From Begonia masoniana (taxonomy: Eukaryota > Streptophyta > Magnoliopsida > Cucurbitales > Begoniaceae): DNA of 64,000 bases. Every line of letters starts with the position of its first letter. The stretch's first letter is position 1. A program made the position numbers and the translations under genes. Positions 11,094-23,123 of this stretch are shown in pieces. Below the pieces are notes generated by a model that did no database searches, was not told the origin of the DNA, and was given only the letters and a program-made list of their open reading frames with translations. The stretch spans positions 41,337,501-41,401,500 of the forward strand of contig CM039512.1 in assembly GCA_022432975.1 (NCBI GenBank), in the 5' to 3' direction.

Positions 11094-13524
11094 TGTAATA
11101 TCCAGCTTTTCTGGATATTATTATTTTAATATATATTGGTATTTTTGTAAATATGTCAAATCAAGCCCGTTTCACGAAAAGAGAACACAATTATTATCCT
11201 AATTATTAATATGGATTTTAAGGCAATTATGAGAATTTTCGGAGATTAAAGCTATATTCGAGTAATTACATTTCTCGTAATATAGAAGACGTTCTCGTAA
11301 AAATAGCAAACGAGGTCCGTTTTGCGAACGGTAGTTTTGTTAGATCCTAAATAATAAGTTGGACATATTGTTGAATAAGAAAATTGGTGAACCCGAATAG
11401 TTGGACGATTAACCGAACTCGAATGATGAAACGAATATAAAAACTATGGAAGGGCATTTTAGTAATTTGCAAAACCAAAATTTAATAAAATTAACCAAAA
11501 TCCCTTTTCTCTTCATTTCCTCTCTTCCTTCGTGATTTCCAGAGAGCTTCTCTCTGCTCTCTCCCTCTGGTCGCCGACGCCGATCAACGATCCGACCTCC
11601 GTTCTCCTCCGTTTCTCTTCCGTTCTTCGTGATTCTTCCTCCTCTCGCTACCTAGGTATGAACCTACGATCTTAGAGTGTTTATTTCGATTTTCTAAGAA
11701 GTTTTAAATAATTAGGGTTTCGATCGATTTTCGTTAAAAACGCGAATTAGGGTTCGTAATTAATAGGTTAGCCTTGATTAAGTATATATTAAACGTATTT
11801 GACGTTATTGGACGAAGTTAAATTGAATTGTGGAAAAAACGTTAAATTCGAGAATTTAGGGATTTTCGAGAAAGGTTCGTGAATTGTGATTTTGAACCAT
11901 CAAGCGTGAATTGGTCGTTAGACGTTAGATTAGTTAAGTTAGAACTTTAGGAAAGTTCCTTAGTTAAGAATTTTATTAAATTGGAAAATTTGGAGTTTCA
12001 GATGCGTCATATTGACATATTGTAAATTTGCCTCAGACGAACACGCTCGTGGACGGAGCTTGAGCTGCAACGGACGCGAGGTAAGTTTCTCGTGATCTTC
12101 TCTGGCCGATTGGCCTACACCGTACTTCGATGTAGCGTCGAGGATCTCAATGGATTAGTTGTTTTTAAATTGCTTTGGGTCGGGTAGATAGGTTTATAGT
12201 TGTTTTAGGTTATTCTATTTCGGTCTCGATGGTATGCATGATGGTTGTTTACTTTATGTTCATATCTGTTCATGCATCACGTGTTTTAAATGTCATGAAA
12301 ACGAATTTCCGCACGACGTTTTAAAGTAAATGCAAAGAAAGAATGACCCTCCGGTATACAGTTTAAATGACCCTTCGGTATATAGTCTAAATGGCCCATC
12401 GGAATACAGTTTATAGCAAAGCAAAGCAAAGAAATCGGTATACAGTTTATAGCAAAGCAAAACAAAGCAAAGTAAAGTAAAGTAAAGTAAAGAAAACAAT
12501 GCATGATTTATAGATTCATATGCACAGCACGCATTTGCATTTACTAGAGCTTACTGAGATTTTTATCTCATAGATGTCTGTATGGTGTAGGTGACGTAAA
12601 CCCAGGTGAGGACGACGTTCCACCTTCTGATGTTTGAGGCGGTTGATGGATGATGGCCCGTGGGAGTGCGCTGGGCAGTCGAGACGCGTTTGACCCGTGG
12701 GGGAAGTATGTATAGATTTTGGGATTTTGTGATGTTTGGGCTGATGTCAATTTGTATAGAACATATTAGGATGCTTGGTCTGGTAGTTGATAGGTTTACT
12801 TTGACGTTTCAAATGTTTTGGTAATCGTATTTAAAACGTTTTGTTAAGTATTTTATTTAATGTTATAGAAAATGTGTTAAAGGGTTGTAGGGTTGGTTTA
12901 CGGATATGCTCGGTTCTTAGAGCTATCCACGCGGTTGGATTTCGCAAAGTCTGCTGCAAATGGATTGAGTTTAGAATACGTATTAGTTAAGTTTAAATGA
13001 TAAATTGATGGTGATTAGTGGTGGAAGTGGAAAATGCTAAAAGTGGCAGGATGATGTTCTGCTCTTGGAATTTCCAGAGAGCACTTGTAAAAATAGAGAG
13101 AAATGAAGTAGGAGATCGCTCTCTGGAATCTCGGATTCCAGAGAGTGGGATAGGAGACAATGGTCGCTGCAACAGTGCAGCGCCAGATCGCTGCAATAGT
13201 GCAGCGATCGGTGCCTGCACATTGCAGCGCCTAGGCGCTCAGTCGCCGCACCTGCTTCCCTCCGTTTTTCCGGTTTTGCCCTTCCGCGATTTGTTTACTG
13301 TTTTAAATGATTTTAATTGTTTTAAATAGTTTACTTATTACTTTTAATTGTTTTAAATTGGTTTTAAAAGCTCGAAAGTTAGATTTAATTTCTGATTTCG
13401 GTTTAGGTTTAGTTTACAGTTTAATTAAGTTTGTTTAAAGATAAGTTAAAGATATGAGTATAAAGTGTAAAATAAAAATGAAAAATTTATACGGGTAAAT
13501 GGGTAAGTATTAGGGGTGTTAACA
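11094..13524 (+). mobile_element. Solo LTR nested in a solo LTR, copy A
   Basis: Starts TGTAATATCCAG directly after CGAAT (11089-11093). The right end reads GTTAACACTAAT here but GTTACACGAAT in copy B, so the right terminus and duplication are damaged, probably by sequence error. Family as at 39821-42255. Confidence 0.85.
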
Positions 13525-14698
13525 CTAATACTTCACATACCCATCACTTCACAACTCATACCTACGACCCAGCACATACACACACACTCACAACCTACAC
13601 ACACCTGTCCGCACAACCTCACCAGCTCCCACCTACGTACAACCGTCCCACAACTCTCACAGGATTACAAAATTAACTTACAATCCGACCCACAACCCGC
13701 AATAGATCACATCATACCACTGACGGATGGACCGCACATACACATCACCTACTAATACTCATGACATACACACGACTCACAGAATGCAAACAACTGTGGT
13801 GTAGGCCCCTTATGGGCGACTCCTCTACAATACAAGCCCAACTACTACTACCGCGTGTGCGTTCCTAGCTTGCTGGAGATGTTCGGTTTCCCTGCCCACC
13901 TACGGCTCGACCTACGACAAAAATTCAAGAAACTTCATCAAGAAGCATCAAGCTTACATTCACCACTTCCCTCTCAAACTATTATTTCTAGCCTAACCCA
14001 ACAAAAACTCAACTAAACGGCCACTAATTGGGTTTGGTAAAAACCGACCCAAACTTCAAACACGCATAACCACACACACACACGTCGGTTATCGGAATCG
14101 AACGATTCAGCTCCACGTACCCCCTAATAACCTAGCTTAACTTGCAAAAAACCAAATTCAAAACAAACGGCTGTAGATAGGTCAAAAATAGAAAACCCAA
14201 ATCTGCCCTAACTAAAATTCTCCCCCCCCTCTCATTTTCTTCATCAATTTTTACCCGTTTCATTACAATCGTCCACATTCAACTCAATTTAACGTAAATA
14301 AACAAAACGCCCAATGTATCACACGAGGAACACCTGAGGCACAACATGGTCTCTGTCTTTAGCGCGGGTCTGAGCTTCTGTTTCCGGCGACTTTTGCCGG
14401 AGTCAAGCCGGCCAATTGACACGAAAAATGGCAAAAAATGGTCGGTGATCGGAGCTGAAACAACTCGTCCCCCCTCGGCCACGAACAGCGAGAAACAGGG
14501 AAGTTAAAAAAAAAACGAGCCTACCTGTCGGTTTATGCGCGGAACACTGTAACTCGTTCGCCTGCCGTCTCCGGCCGGAGAACGTCGAAAATCACGGTGG
14601 TTCGCTCAGCCGTCGTCTTCACTCGTTCTCACAAAAAACCCTTTTCCCCCTCCCTGGTTCTGCTCTTGTGTGTCGCTCTGTGTCCCTTGGACAGCCAG

Positions 14699-14737
14699 AC
14701 AAACCGAATGGCTTCTTCAAGAAGCCATTCGGTTTGT
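14699..14737. repeat. 39-bp perfect palindrome, copy A
   Basis: Nineteen-base arms starting ACAAACCGAATGGC around a single central C, about 270 bp inside the 5' end of the minus-strand LTR. Identical in copy B at 43439-43477. Confidence 0.9.
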
Positions 14738-15162
14738 TTTAATGTTTCTTTTAAAACAATTTAAATTAATTAAATTGGAAACTTACCTTTTGCCCCTTTT
14801 TGGTCCCGTCAAAAAATCTATCATTGTCTGTCGATTTTTTATTTTTATTATTATTTTTTTTATATCCACTTTCACTCCTCGCGTCGTTGAAACTCTTTCG
14901 AACCCCCGAGAGATCTGACGACAAACTGACTAATTAATCACAAGATAATTAATTAACTCATCTGGAAAAATCCGGGTGTTACAATTTCAGATTGCAATAC
15001 CAAAATATATCAAAGTGCTCAGATACGCTAAAATCACCCCCAAACTTAAAAAAACATATACATTGACCCTCGAATATATAGAAATATAGGGTACAGTCGC
15101 GTACCTCATGATGTCTTGAGCTGGTCGTGGAGTTTCAGTTGAAGGAGTACGAGCAGAAGAGA

Positions 15163-15421
15163 TTTTTTTTTTTTTAACTAAATAAAATAAAATAAAATAA
15201 AATAAAAAGAAAATAAAATAAAATAAAATAAAAAGAAAATAAAATAAAATAAAAATAAAAGAAGCAAACTAAATAAAAGAATTATTGTTTGTGTGTGTTG
15301 TTTTTTTTTGTTTTTTTTTTTTTAACTAAATAAAATAAAATAAAAAAAAAAAAAAATAACAGTAAGAGAAAAAAAATAAAATAAAAATAAAATAAAATAA
15401 AAATAAAAATAAAATAATAAC
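15163..15421. repeat. A-rich low-complexity tract (AAATA-type), copy A
   Basis: Runs of A, AAATA and AAAATA repeats between the end of the protease-side coding remnant and the adjacent LTR insertion. It is about 190 bp shorter than in copy B and differs in pattern, as expected for slippage-prone sequence. Confidence 0.8.
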
Positions 15422-15427
15422 AATGGG

Positions 15428-17832
15428 TTACCTCCCACCAAGTGCGTATTTTAACGTCGTCAGCTTGACGATATGCTGCGTCATGTTGGTATCGAGATAT
15501 ATAATGGAATTTGCATTTTTAACTGTACCGTCCCAATATGGTAACCCTTGTTGCCCATATACCAACTTATCATTCGCCAGAAACTTTTTGTGGTCAGGTG
15601 GTTTCTTAATAGGTGGTATGACCCGTAATGTCGATTCCCCCAGATTTTCAACGTATTGCATCTCATTCAGCTCAAGAGAGTCTCTTATTTTTGACGTAGG
15701 CTTCCATTGTAAGTGTTAGGGAGTTCCACCCGAAATATGTCAGCGCTAGATATTGGGTATTCCATTGACTTATACACCTTGAATGTCACCTATTCGTCCT
15801 GTACTTGCAATTTAAGCTCCCCCTTTCTAAGATCAATGACAGCACCACTGTAGCTAAGAATGGTCGCCCTAATATAATCGGCAGATTTGATCTTCTTCCA
15901 TATGAAGCACAATAAAATCGGCAGGGAATATAAATTTGTCGACCTTTACGAGCACATCTTTAATGATTCCCCTCGTGTGTTTTTAAAATAGACCGTCGGC
16001 CATCAATAATGTAACCTCTGTCAGCTTTGCTTTGCCTATTGAGTTTTCCGGAATATAGACAAAGGCATCAAATTAATGCTCGCCCCCAAATCACAAGTTC
16101 GCCTGGTAGATACAGAATTGCCATCTCGCATGGTATAGTAAAACTTCCGGGATCATTTAATTTTTTGAGGTAGCTTTTTCTGAATAATAGCACTGCATCT
16201 CTGTAACGCTATAAAACCACACTCCTCTATTTTGCGCTTGTGGGAAAGAATATCTTTCAAAAATTTAGCATAACGCGGCATTTGTTCCAAAGCTTCGGCA
16301 AACGGAATATTAATGTGGAGCTTCTTGAAAGACTTCAAGGAATTGAGAGAATGCTTGTCAAGCTTCACATTTTTCAATCTTTGTGAAAATGGCACTGGAG
16401 GCGGTTGATGAGCTGGGTGTGATTTTTGAACTTCATCTGTATTAGTTTCCTCATTAACAACTTCTGGCATGTTTTTTTCTTTTTGCACTGTTTCAAACTA
16501 ATGTGCACTGTCGAGTGGTAATTGCATTACAAGGCCTTTCGGATTTACTTCGGTGTTACTTGGTAATGAGCCTTGGGGTCTTCCATTTATGATGCTTGCA
16601 AAGTGCCCAAGTTGATTTTCGAGACTGCGGATCTGAGCTGATTGATTTTGCATCGATGTACGGGTCTCGGTCATAAACTGTATAAGAGCTGTTTCGAGAT
16701 CACTTTTCTTTTCAACTTCGAGATGGACTCCGGTTGAGCTGCTTGAGGCATGTGCATAAACAATTTTAAAATTGCTTCAAGAGAAATTTGGATGTTGTCG
16801 CCACCCTGGATTATAAGTGTTTAGTGGGATGACTGACCGAGTTAATTCTCAATGTAGTTCACTTTTTTTTGGTTCAGCATTTTATTCGGCCTACGGATTT
16901 CCTACTTGGCATTCTTCACTCTGATGCGGTCCTTGACACCATTGACAATAACCATCGGCGTTTTCCTCACACTCACTGCTATAATTAGATCTTGTAATTG
17001 TTTAGTCAATGAGGCAACTTATAGTGTTAAAGCTTTCATAGCCTCAAGCTCTGGGGTACCCGTTGTGCGCTTCATATTGATCCTTTCCACCTAGACACTG
17101 TCATTAGTAGTGCTAATTTCCCCCGCCAAAAATCCTAAGCGGCTTCTTCAGTCTTTCTCGTTTTTTTTAAAAGGCCCCCTTGCAGCTGCATTGACCAGAG
17201 TCTTATAGAGGCTGATAATCCCATATAAAAAGTCTGAATATGCATCCACATCGTTAGGCCATGATTGGGGCATTTTCGCAACATCTCCTTAAAACGAGCC
17301 CACGCCTCATATAACTGTCCTCCCCATGGAAACTGAGTAAAATTAATTGATATCATGGCGAAGTCTAGCCCCCCTGTCGTTCTCGATGGGACTTGTGAAA
17401 GAAAAATTTCTGGCATAACTCTTCCCAAGTATTAAAATAGAATTCAGCTGACAGGCGGTTAACCAAGTTCTTCGCATGATCCCGTAATGAGAATGGAAAT
17501 AAGCGTAATCTCACTGCATCATCCCCCACATTAGGAAATCGGAAGGTATCGCATACTCTAAAAAATTGCAATATGATCCTTGGGGTCTTCAGAAGGTAAT
17601 CCACTAAATTGAGATGTTGAATCATGTGTAATGTGCCCCTGCTTAATTTCCAAAATTTGGAGCAATGGCCGGTTTCCATAGCTAGTGAATCCCGTAATAC
17701 CGTAGGTATAACGTAGTCCAGCAAAGTTCGGTTTTCAACAACGTCCACCACTTGACCTAGCCGACTACGCGCTGATTGAATCATTCTCTTCCTCTCTTTA
17801 ACGATTGCATCGACACGTACGTTCGATCTCAA
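15428..17832 (-). pseudogene. Athila-like gag-protease remnant, copy A (many frameshifts)
   Basis: Fragments in different frames: Gag N-terminal part (17365-17832), Gag core with [18 protein letters not shown] (17135-17428), the region before protease with HINIPFAEALEQMPRY (16153-16488), and a C-terminal stretch ending KLTTLKYALGGR (15428-15661). Copy B carries the same reading with fewer breaks, so most extra frameshifts here look like consensus errors close to the gap. At one place (about 15490) copy A keeps the frame where copy B does not. Confidence 0.8.
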
Positions 17833-17959
17833 GATTTAGCGGGAGAAGATTAGCGTCTCCTTCTTTACGCATGCACTGAAAAGAACACGAAAATAAAAAA
17901 AATAAAATAAATAGAATTCAAAATAAAATTACAATATTAATTCGTATCAATAACTTAAG

Positions 17960-17977
17960 TCCCCGGCAACGACGCCA
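17960..17977 (-). other. Primer binding site, tRNA-Asp type, copy A
   Basis: On the element strand TGGCGTCGTTGCCGGGGA, complementary to the 3' end of plant tRNA-Asp with one difference. It lies 6 nt from the 5' LTR. This primer is characteristic of Athila/Tat lineages. Confidence 0.85.
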
Positions 17978-17983
17978 AAAACT

Positions 17984-19263
17984 TGTTGTGAAAAATAATT
18001 CGCAAGTGTACGAGTCGCAACAAGTAATATAGTGATAAAGAGAGTGTCGAACCCACGAGACTTTGAATTAATAATTGACATAACTAATTTTAATTCTAAA
18101 TTGAACACACATTTTTATGATTTTTAATAATTGTAATTAAAATAAATGACCAAAACAATTAAAATAAACTAAATTAAAATAGAAAAACAAATAAACTTGA
18201 GATTAAATCAAATTGATAAAAGCCTAGGTACTACGATTTCACAAAGACATATTTATTTCAATTCGTCGCATTATCTTCTATATTTCTCCTTGGTTGATGA
18301 CGATTTCCTAACTTTCTACTACCATGTCTCTCGACATTGCGTAGTTTTGTTGATTACTTGGTTACACTTCTCGGTCTCAAATCCTACATAATCAAATACA
18401 TAAACCAAGAAATCACAATGATCACATCAATACCGTAACTATCTATGTAGCCTACGTATATTCATGACATTAATTTCAGTGCTGTATTTATCACCTCTCG
18501 GTCTCAAAACATCCAAACATCAAGTAAAGATTGGCCAAAATTTACGGCCTTAAGAACAAAAATTAAATATGCCAACAATATTGGAAGAGATACTCATAAA
18601 ATATAATTAAACCAAGAAACAGAAAATAATATCGTCTGGCTACATCGTAGCCGCTAGAATAAAACTTAGTTCTGCTAACATAACGAACAACAACAATCAA
18701 ACTAAAGAGTTCTAGTTTCAAAGAGAGAAAGGGCCCAAACTATGCTGAAAGTCGTCCCGAAGCGCTCGTCCGTCCGGTCTCCGTCTTGCAAGGGCTTCTC
18801 TCTGAAATCTCTCGCTCGCCTCCGTGTGAAATCTGAATGAGGCTGCTCCCATCTTAAGTAACCTAATTATTAATTCATCTCAAGCCACAAATCTGAAGCC
18901 CCTACTTATCTTCAACGGATGGATTAAAACAAGTTTCAATGGTTCTGATTTAAACATCTCCATCAATAAAATTAGCCGAACGGTTGGGATTAAAATAGCG
19001 GATCGATCGGCTCTTCTCTGCCAAATTACTTTCGTCTTTTCTTCCACCGATCAATCGCCAAGGTTTAACGTCGATGGCAGGCCGCTTCCTTCTTATTTTT
19101 CTTGAATTCGCAATACCTGTATTTTTCCACTTTTCTGCACACTTGCACAAATTATTAATCTTCACAAAAAATTAAAAAACTTTTTTTTCCCCCCCTTTTT
19201 GATGAAGCTTATACAATTCAAGTATAAAAAGTATAATAAAGTGTGTAAAATACACACTTATCA
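17984..19263 (-). repeat. 5' LTR of the Athila-like element, copy A
   Basis: Uninterrupted LTR, TGTTGTG...TTATCA on the plus strand, followed by GAAGG (19264-19268). It carries many small indels against 46911-48201 and an abnormal T8-C7-T5 homopolymer block near 19183-19200 that replaces ordinary sequence. Confidence 0.85.
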
Positions 19264-19268
19264 GAAGG

Positions 19269-20087
19269 TAAGGAGGGTCCAAGTGTAAAGGTCCCGCGTA
19301 AGCAATTGAGTGATCCATCCATTACTCGAGGTGCAAAATTCTTGTTTATAAATATAGTTTTTTCCTAACTATTACAACAGTGTTTTATATTTTTTGGGGG
19401 GGGGGAAAAACCCCCCCCCAAGACACAAACATGGAAATTTTGGGCAAAAAGAGGATATTTTATACCAGGACGAATGGGGATGCTACAAATGGTATCAAAT
19501 CAAGCGCCAACCGGACCGCAGCTAGTATATTTAATATGACAAGTCCTCGAAGGGGAGGAGGTTTGACAGTCCCCATGTAACGGTACGGATAGCCAGTGTG
19601 AAGGTCTAACTCATTCCGGTGGGAAGTGCACAATCTACATCACTTGGGAGAGTAAAAAAATGTATGATTATATGTAGAATTATCTCTTCTACATAGTACA
19701 ATATGTTTTGGGCTAACCTTAGAACACATCATGCATGCTTCAGCCCAAAGTGGACAATTTTGTTTCTAGAAGAACGAGGGACTACACGAATGGTATCACA
19801 GCCAAAGCACAACTAGAAGTGTTATCGATTGAAACCGTCTAAGTCTACAAGGTTGGAGGGGAGATTTGGAGTCTGTCATGTGAGGCAAGAACGACCTGTG
19901 CGAAGGTCAAGCCCATACCAGTGGGGGGTACAAAAGCCATATCGCGTGGGATGAATGAAACAATGATGGGCTTATAAGTAGAGTGTTGCTCTCTATCTAG
20001 TCCAAAACTCTCTTTAAGCAACTCTAAGACTCAAATTGTGCAGGATTGAGGTCAAAGAAAAATTTTATGTTAGAATGAATGAGGCAT
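19269..20087. repeat. Degenerate ~275-bp direct repeats, copy A
   Basis: Poor-quality version of 48207-49019. It includes a G10-A5-C9 block at 19396-19419 that is absent from copy B and looks artefactual. Confidence 0.6.
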
Positions 20088-21220
20088 TGTAACACGAGTT
20101 ATATAAACCTGGTTGTTACTTATAATACGTAACTACACTATAACATTCTGGGAGAAAAAACTTAAAAATCACTCGTGGTCCAAAATTTGGCCTGAAACGT
20201 AAAAACTTGCAGCGGAAAAAATTTGCATAAAACAACATTTGTAATTTAATTAAACTATAAAGGAAATTGGTTGAAAGAAAACAAAATAAAAGGGAAACAT
20301 GTCCAGCGCGGAACAGTTTTTTTTCCCACGAGAGAATAGAAACAAAAAGGGCATTCACGCAAAACAGGGTCAGGGCAGAAGCAGAACGAAATAAACTCAG
20401 CGTAGAGGGGATATGAAGTCATCCACCGCTAAACAGTATCAGTCGCACGAACATGTCGACTACCCACATCCATCGCTCACAAAACGACAAAAATCTAATG
20501 ACCACTCCTACGCTCACATCACCAGTCACAAAACGACAAAATATAAATTTAGTCATCCGGTCAGTCTAACAGGGACATCCACCGGTCACAAAACGACAAA
20601 ATTTAACACTCAACATCCACCGGTCACAAAACGACAAAATTTTCGTAATAAACATCCAACTGGTCACAAAACGACAAAATTTAACACTCAACATCCACCG
20701 GTGGACTACATCCACCCAAATAGACAGACACTCAACATCCACCGGTGGACTACATCCACGATAGACAGACACTCAACATCCACCGATAGACAGAACACTC
20801 AACATAACAGCATAACAACCATTTTCACTCTAAACAGAGAAAACTCCGACTACCTAAGAGTGAGCATTTACTAACAAAGCGTTTCAAAAAAACCTAAGTC
20901 CTTAAACTGCCTAAAAAAGATCCAACAAAGAAAATACCTCTAAACCACTTATGTTTTTTATGCTAAGAACAAGAAAACTATGAAGTTGTTAAAAACATCA
21001 GAACTATTAATGTTATTGAAACTCTCTGCATACTTCCATAAGACACTAAACCACTGGAACCATTCTAAATAGACAATGATTAAAACCGCCCCATCAGTTC
21101 ACCAAATCGACGGCATGAATGTGCTCCCCAACCCAGCCTAGTCCTCAACATGCTTAGAGAACACACCTTTTGAGGCTCTTCACCTACAACACACAAAATC
21201 ATCCTTCGCCTAATGACTAA
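20088..21220 (-). mobile_element. LTR fragment, copy A, cut by the Tekay insertion
   Basis: Begins TGTAACACGAGTTATATAAACC, a damaged form of the start at 49020. It contains CATCCACCGGTCACAAAACGAC repeats (20576-20790) and ends at the Tekay LTR. Confidence 0.75.
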
Positions 21221-21788
21221 TGGAACGCCCCGAGTTTTCTGAACCGGTTCGCTAATAAAGCTGATCATGGACTAAGAAATCATCTCCTTTTTATTTAAAA
21301 AAAAAAAACTTAGCCCGACAGTTAAATTGCCATTTTCTAAAAGCTCAACATATTTAAATCGCAGCGGAAATTCGTTTAAACAAGAATAAAATAACAAAGA
21401 ACACGGTAGAAATCTAAGAAACAATCGATTAAAAAGGCAAAGTTAAACTCGTTGAAAAATACTTTAAAAATCAGAAAAAGTTCCAAACTCGTCGTCCGCT
21501 GAACAAAGTCAACAAAAGGAGACGCTTTTGGAGACTTCATCGGTCGCTAACGACACACAAACATAAATGTAGTCATCCGGTCAGTCAACAGGGACCATCC
21601 ACGGTCACTAAACGACAAAATATAAATTTAGTCATCCGGTCAGTCTAACAGGGACATCCACGGCACTAAACGACAAAATATAAATTTAGTCATCCGGTCA
21701 GTCTAACAGGGACATCCACCGGTCACTAAACGACAAAATATAAATTTAGTCATCCGGTCAGTCTAACAGGGACATCAACAGGTGACGT
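21221..21788 (-). mobile_element. Start of the Tekay LTR, copy A
   Basis: Matches 50143-50718, with the start damaged to TGGAACGCCCCGAG. It includes the 60-bp repeat units and ends with GACGT (21784-21788), where the nested solo LTR begins. Confidence 0.8.
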
Positions 21789-23023
21789 TGGTAACACCCG
21801 ACATTTTCGGGCCAGGCGTTTCTTGACCATTTGTGCATTGGTCAACTCTTATTTACCTTATGATTAAAATTTAAGTTAAGGAAAATCTTACAATGTTAAG
21901 TAAAACTCGGTTGGGTGGCAGTTCGTGTTTTGTAAATTAAATAGATGGATTTCGTATAATAGGAAATGGAAACCTTAAATCTCATATTATTGCACTATAG
22001 CCGACATTCCCTCTCGGCGATTTCTTCTCTTCCAAGTTCTTGCTCTCGGCTACCAGAAATTCCTCTGCCGTACGACGGGTTTCGAGCTTGCTCTTCTGGG
22101 CAAATCCCAACCCGAGGTATGAATGAACCATGTAGTCATTCATTAGTAAATAGAGCTCTGTTTCAGCTCGGCACTGAGTTCGGATATTTTAGCAGTGGCG
22201 AGTAGCCTTTAGACTTTTTCAAAATTCTGAGATTAGAAATGTATCCCGAATCGATGTTGCGCTTTTAAAGTAACCAACTCGGATTTAATCAATGTAAAAC
22301 CTGTCCACTAGGTTGGATTTCAGACTGCAGTGTGTCAACAGGGAATCGGAATGACTTTAGCTATTGATCCTAGGATGGTTTAGGATTAGGACTATTAGGA
22401 CTTGGTTTAACTACGTAATGTACATGTTTAGGGAAGAAGTGTTAACGGAAAGAAGCTCGGATTGCTAAGGAATCCAGTAAGGAAGGGTTAAGATTTCCGG
22501 CCACTAGGGCCCTACACGCAAGGGTATTGGAAACACTGAAATGTAACTTGTGACTATGATTTGTTAATTTCACGACATGACGAAGTTGTGTAAGTATGTA
22601 CCAGTTACCGGATGTTCTACTGGTCATATGTATGGACTTTTCTCTGTGAACCTCTGTCTATGCATTTATCCACGTGTTTATCGATTAAGAGAGAACATGG
22701 ACAAAGTAAATGTAACCATAATTACAGGCAGACCGGGGAAAAGACTATGTATGTATGACTCGCGAATTCTCCCACTGGTGGAGGCGAGTATAAGATATGT
22801 ATGACTCGCGGAAATCTCCCATGTGGAGGCCGCGTTAATGAATGATATGTAGGCTCTGGCGAAATTCTTCCACTGGGGAGGCGAGTGATGTATCATGTTG
22901 CCGCGATAGGAAAATTGATTTATGTACGACTGCCGCGATAGGCAAATGACTATGTACCCCAGTCTTCCTCCCTCGTTCCCTGCCTTAATACATGTTATGG
23001 AGGATCAAAGATGAAAGAATGAA
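21789..23023 (+). mobile_element. Solo LTR truncated by the gap, copy A
   Basis: Starts TGGTAACACCCGACATTTTCGG and matches 50719 to about 51965 with many small differences. The sequence stops in the middle of the element at the N run, so the break is an assembly limit and not a biological end. Confidence 0.85.
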
Positions 23024-23123
23024 NNNNNNNNNNNNNNNNNNNNNNNNNNNNNNNNNNNNNNNNNNNNNNNNNNNNNNNNNNNNNNNNNNNNNNNNNNNNN
23101 NNNNNNNNNNNNNNNNNNNNNNN
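23024..23123. other. Assembly gap of exactly 100 N
   Basis: One hundred consecutive N, the conventional placeholder for a scaffold join of unknown length. The left side stops inside a solo LTR and the right side starts in unrelated sequence. Nothing can be said about distance or continuity across it. Confidence 0.99.

Larger units (their letters stand above)
7884..14983 (-). mobile_element. Solo LTR with expanded minisatellite, copy A
   Basis: Plus-strand ends TGTAACGCCCCGAG and CGGGTGTTACA, with ATTTC at 7879-7883 and 14984-14988. Splice-like blocks read on the minus strand. It is interrupted by another solo LTR at 11094-13524 and swollen by a 42-bp array and a pentanucleotide array. Compared with copy B (38375-43731) about 0.28 kb next to the array is missing and about 2 kb of array is gained. 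Confidence 0.88.
639..19263 (-). mobile_element. Athila-like LTR retrotransposon, copy A, with nested insertions
   Basis: The ends are TG...CA LTRs (639-4173 and 17984-19263) flanked by the 5-bp duplication GAAGG at 634-638 and 19264-19268. The tRNA-Asp-type primer site and gag-protease remnants are on the minus strand. Solo LTRs interrupt it at 701-2937, 5126-7480 and 7884-14983. Internal coding sequence is more broken than in the second copy at 31128-48201, probably from sequencing or consensus error near the gap. Confidence 0.85.
1..23023 (+). repeat. Copy A of a >21 kb direct duplication, ending at the assembly gap
   Basis: Position 1 matches position 30489 and collinearity holds, at an offset near 30.49 kb, through about 8.2 kb with only a handful of substitutions by eye. 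Every nested LTR insertion and its target duplication is shared with copy B, so the two derive from one locus or one very recent duplication. After the expanded 42-bp array (8299-10690) small indels and substitutions become frequent, and they are densest from about 15 kb to the gap. Copy A ends exactly where the N run starts. I infer a low-quality contig end overlapping the next contig. Confidence 0.9.

Noticed and set aside
10775..11129. Histidine/serine/threonine-repeat open frames
   Set aside because: Translation of the (ATCAC)n microsatellite in different frames.
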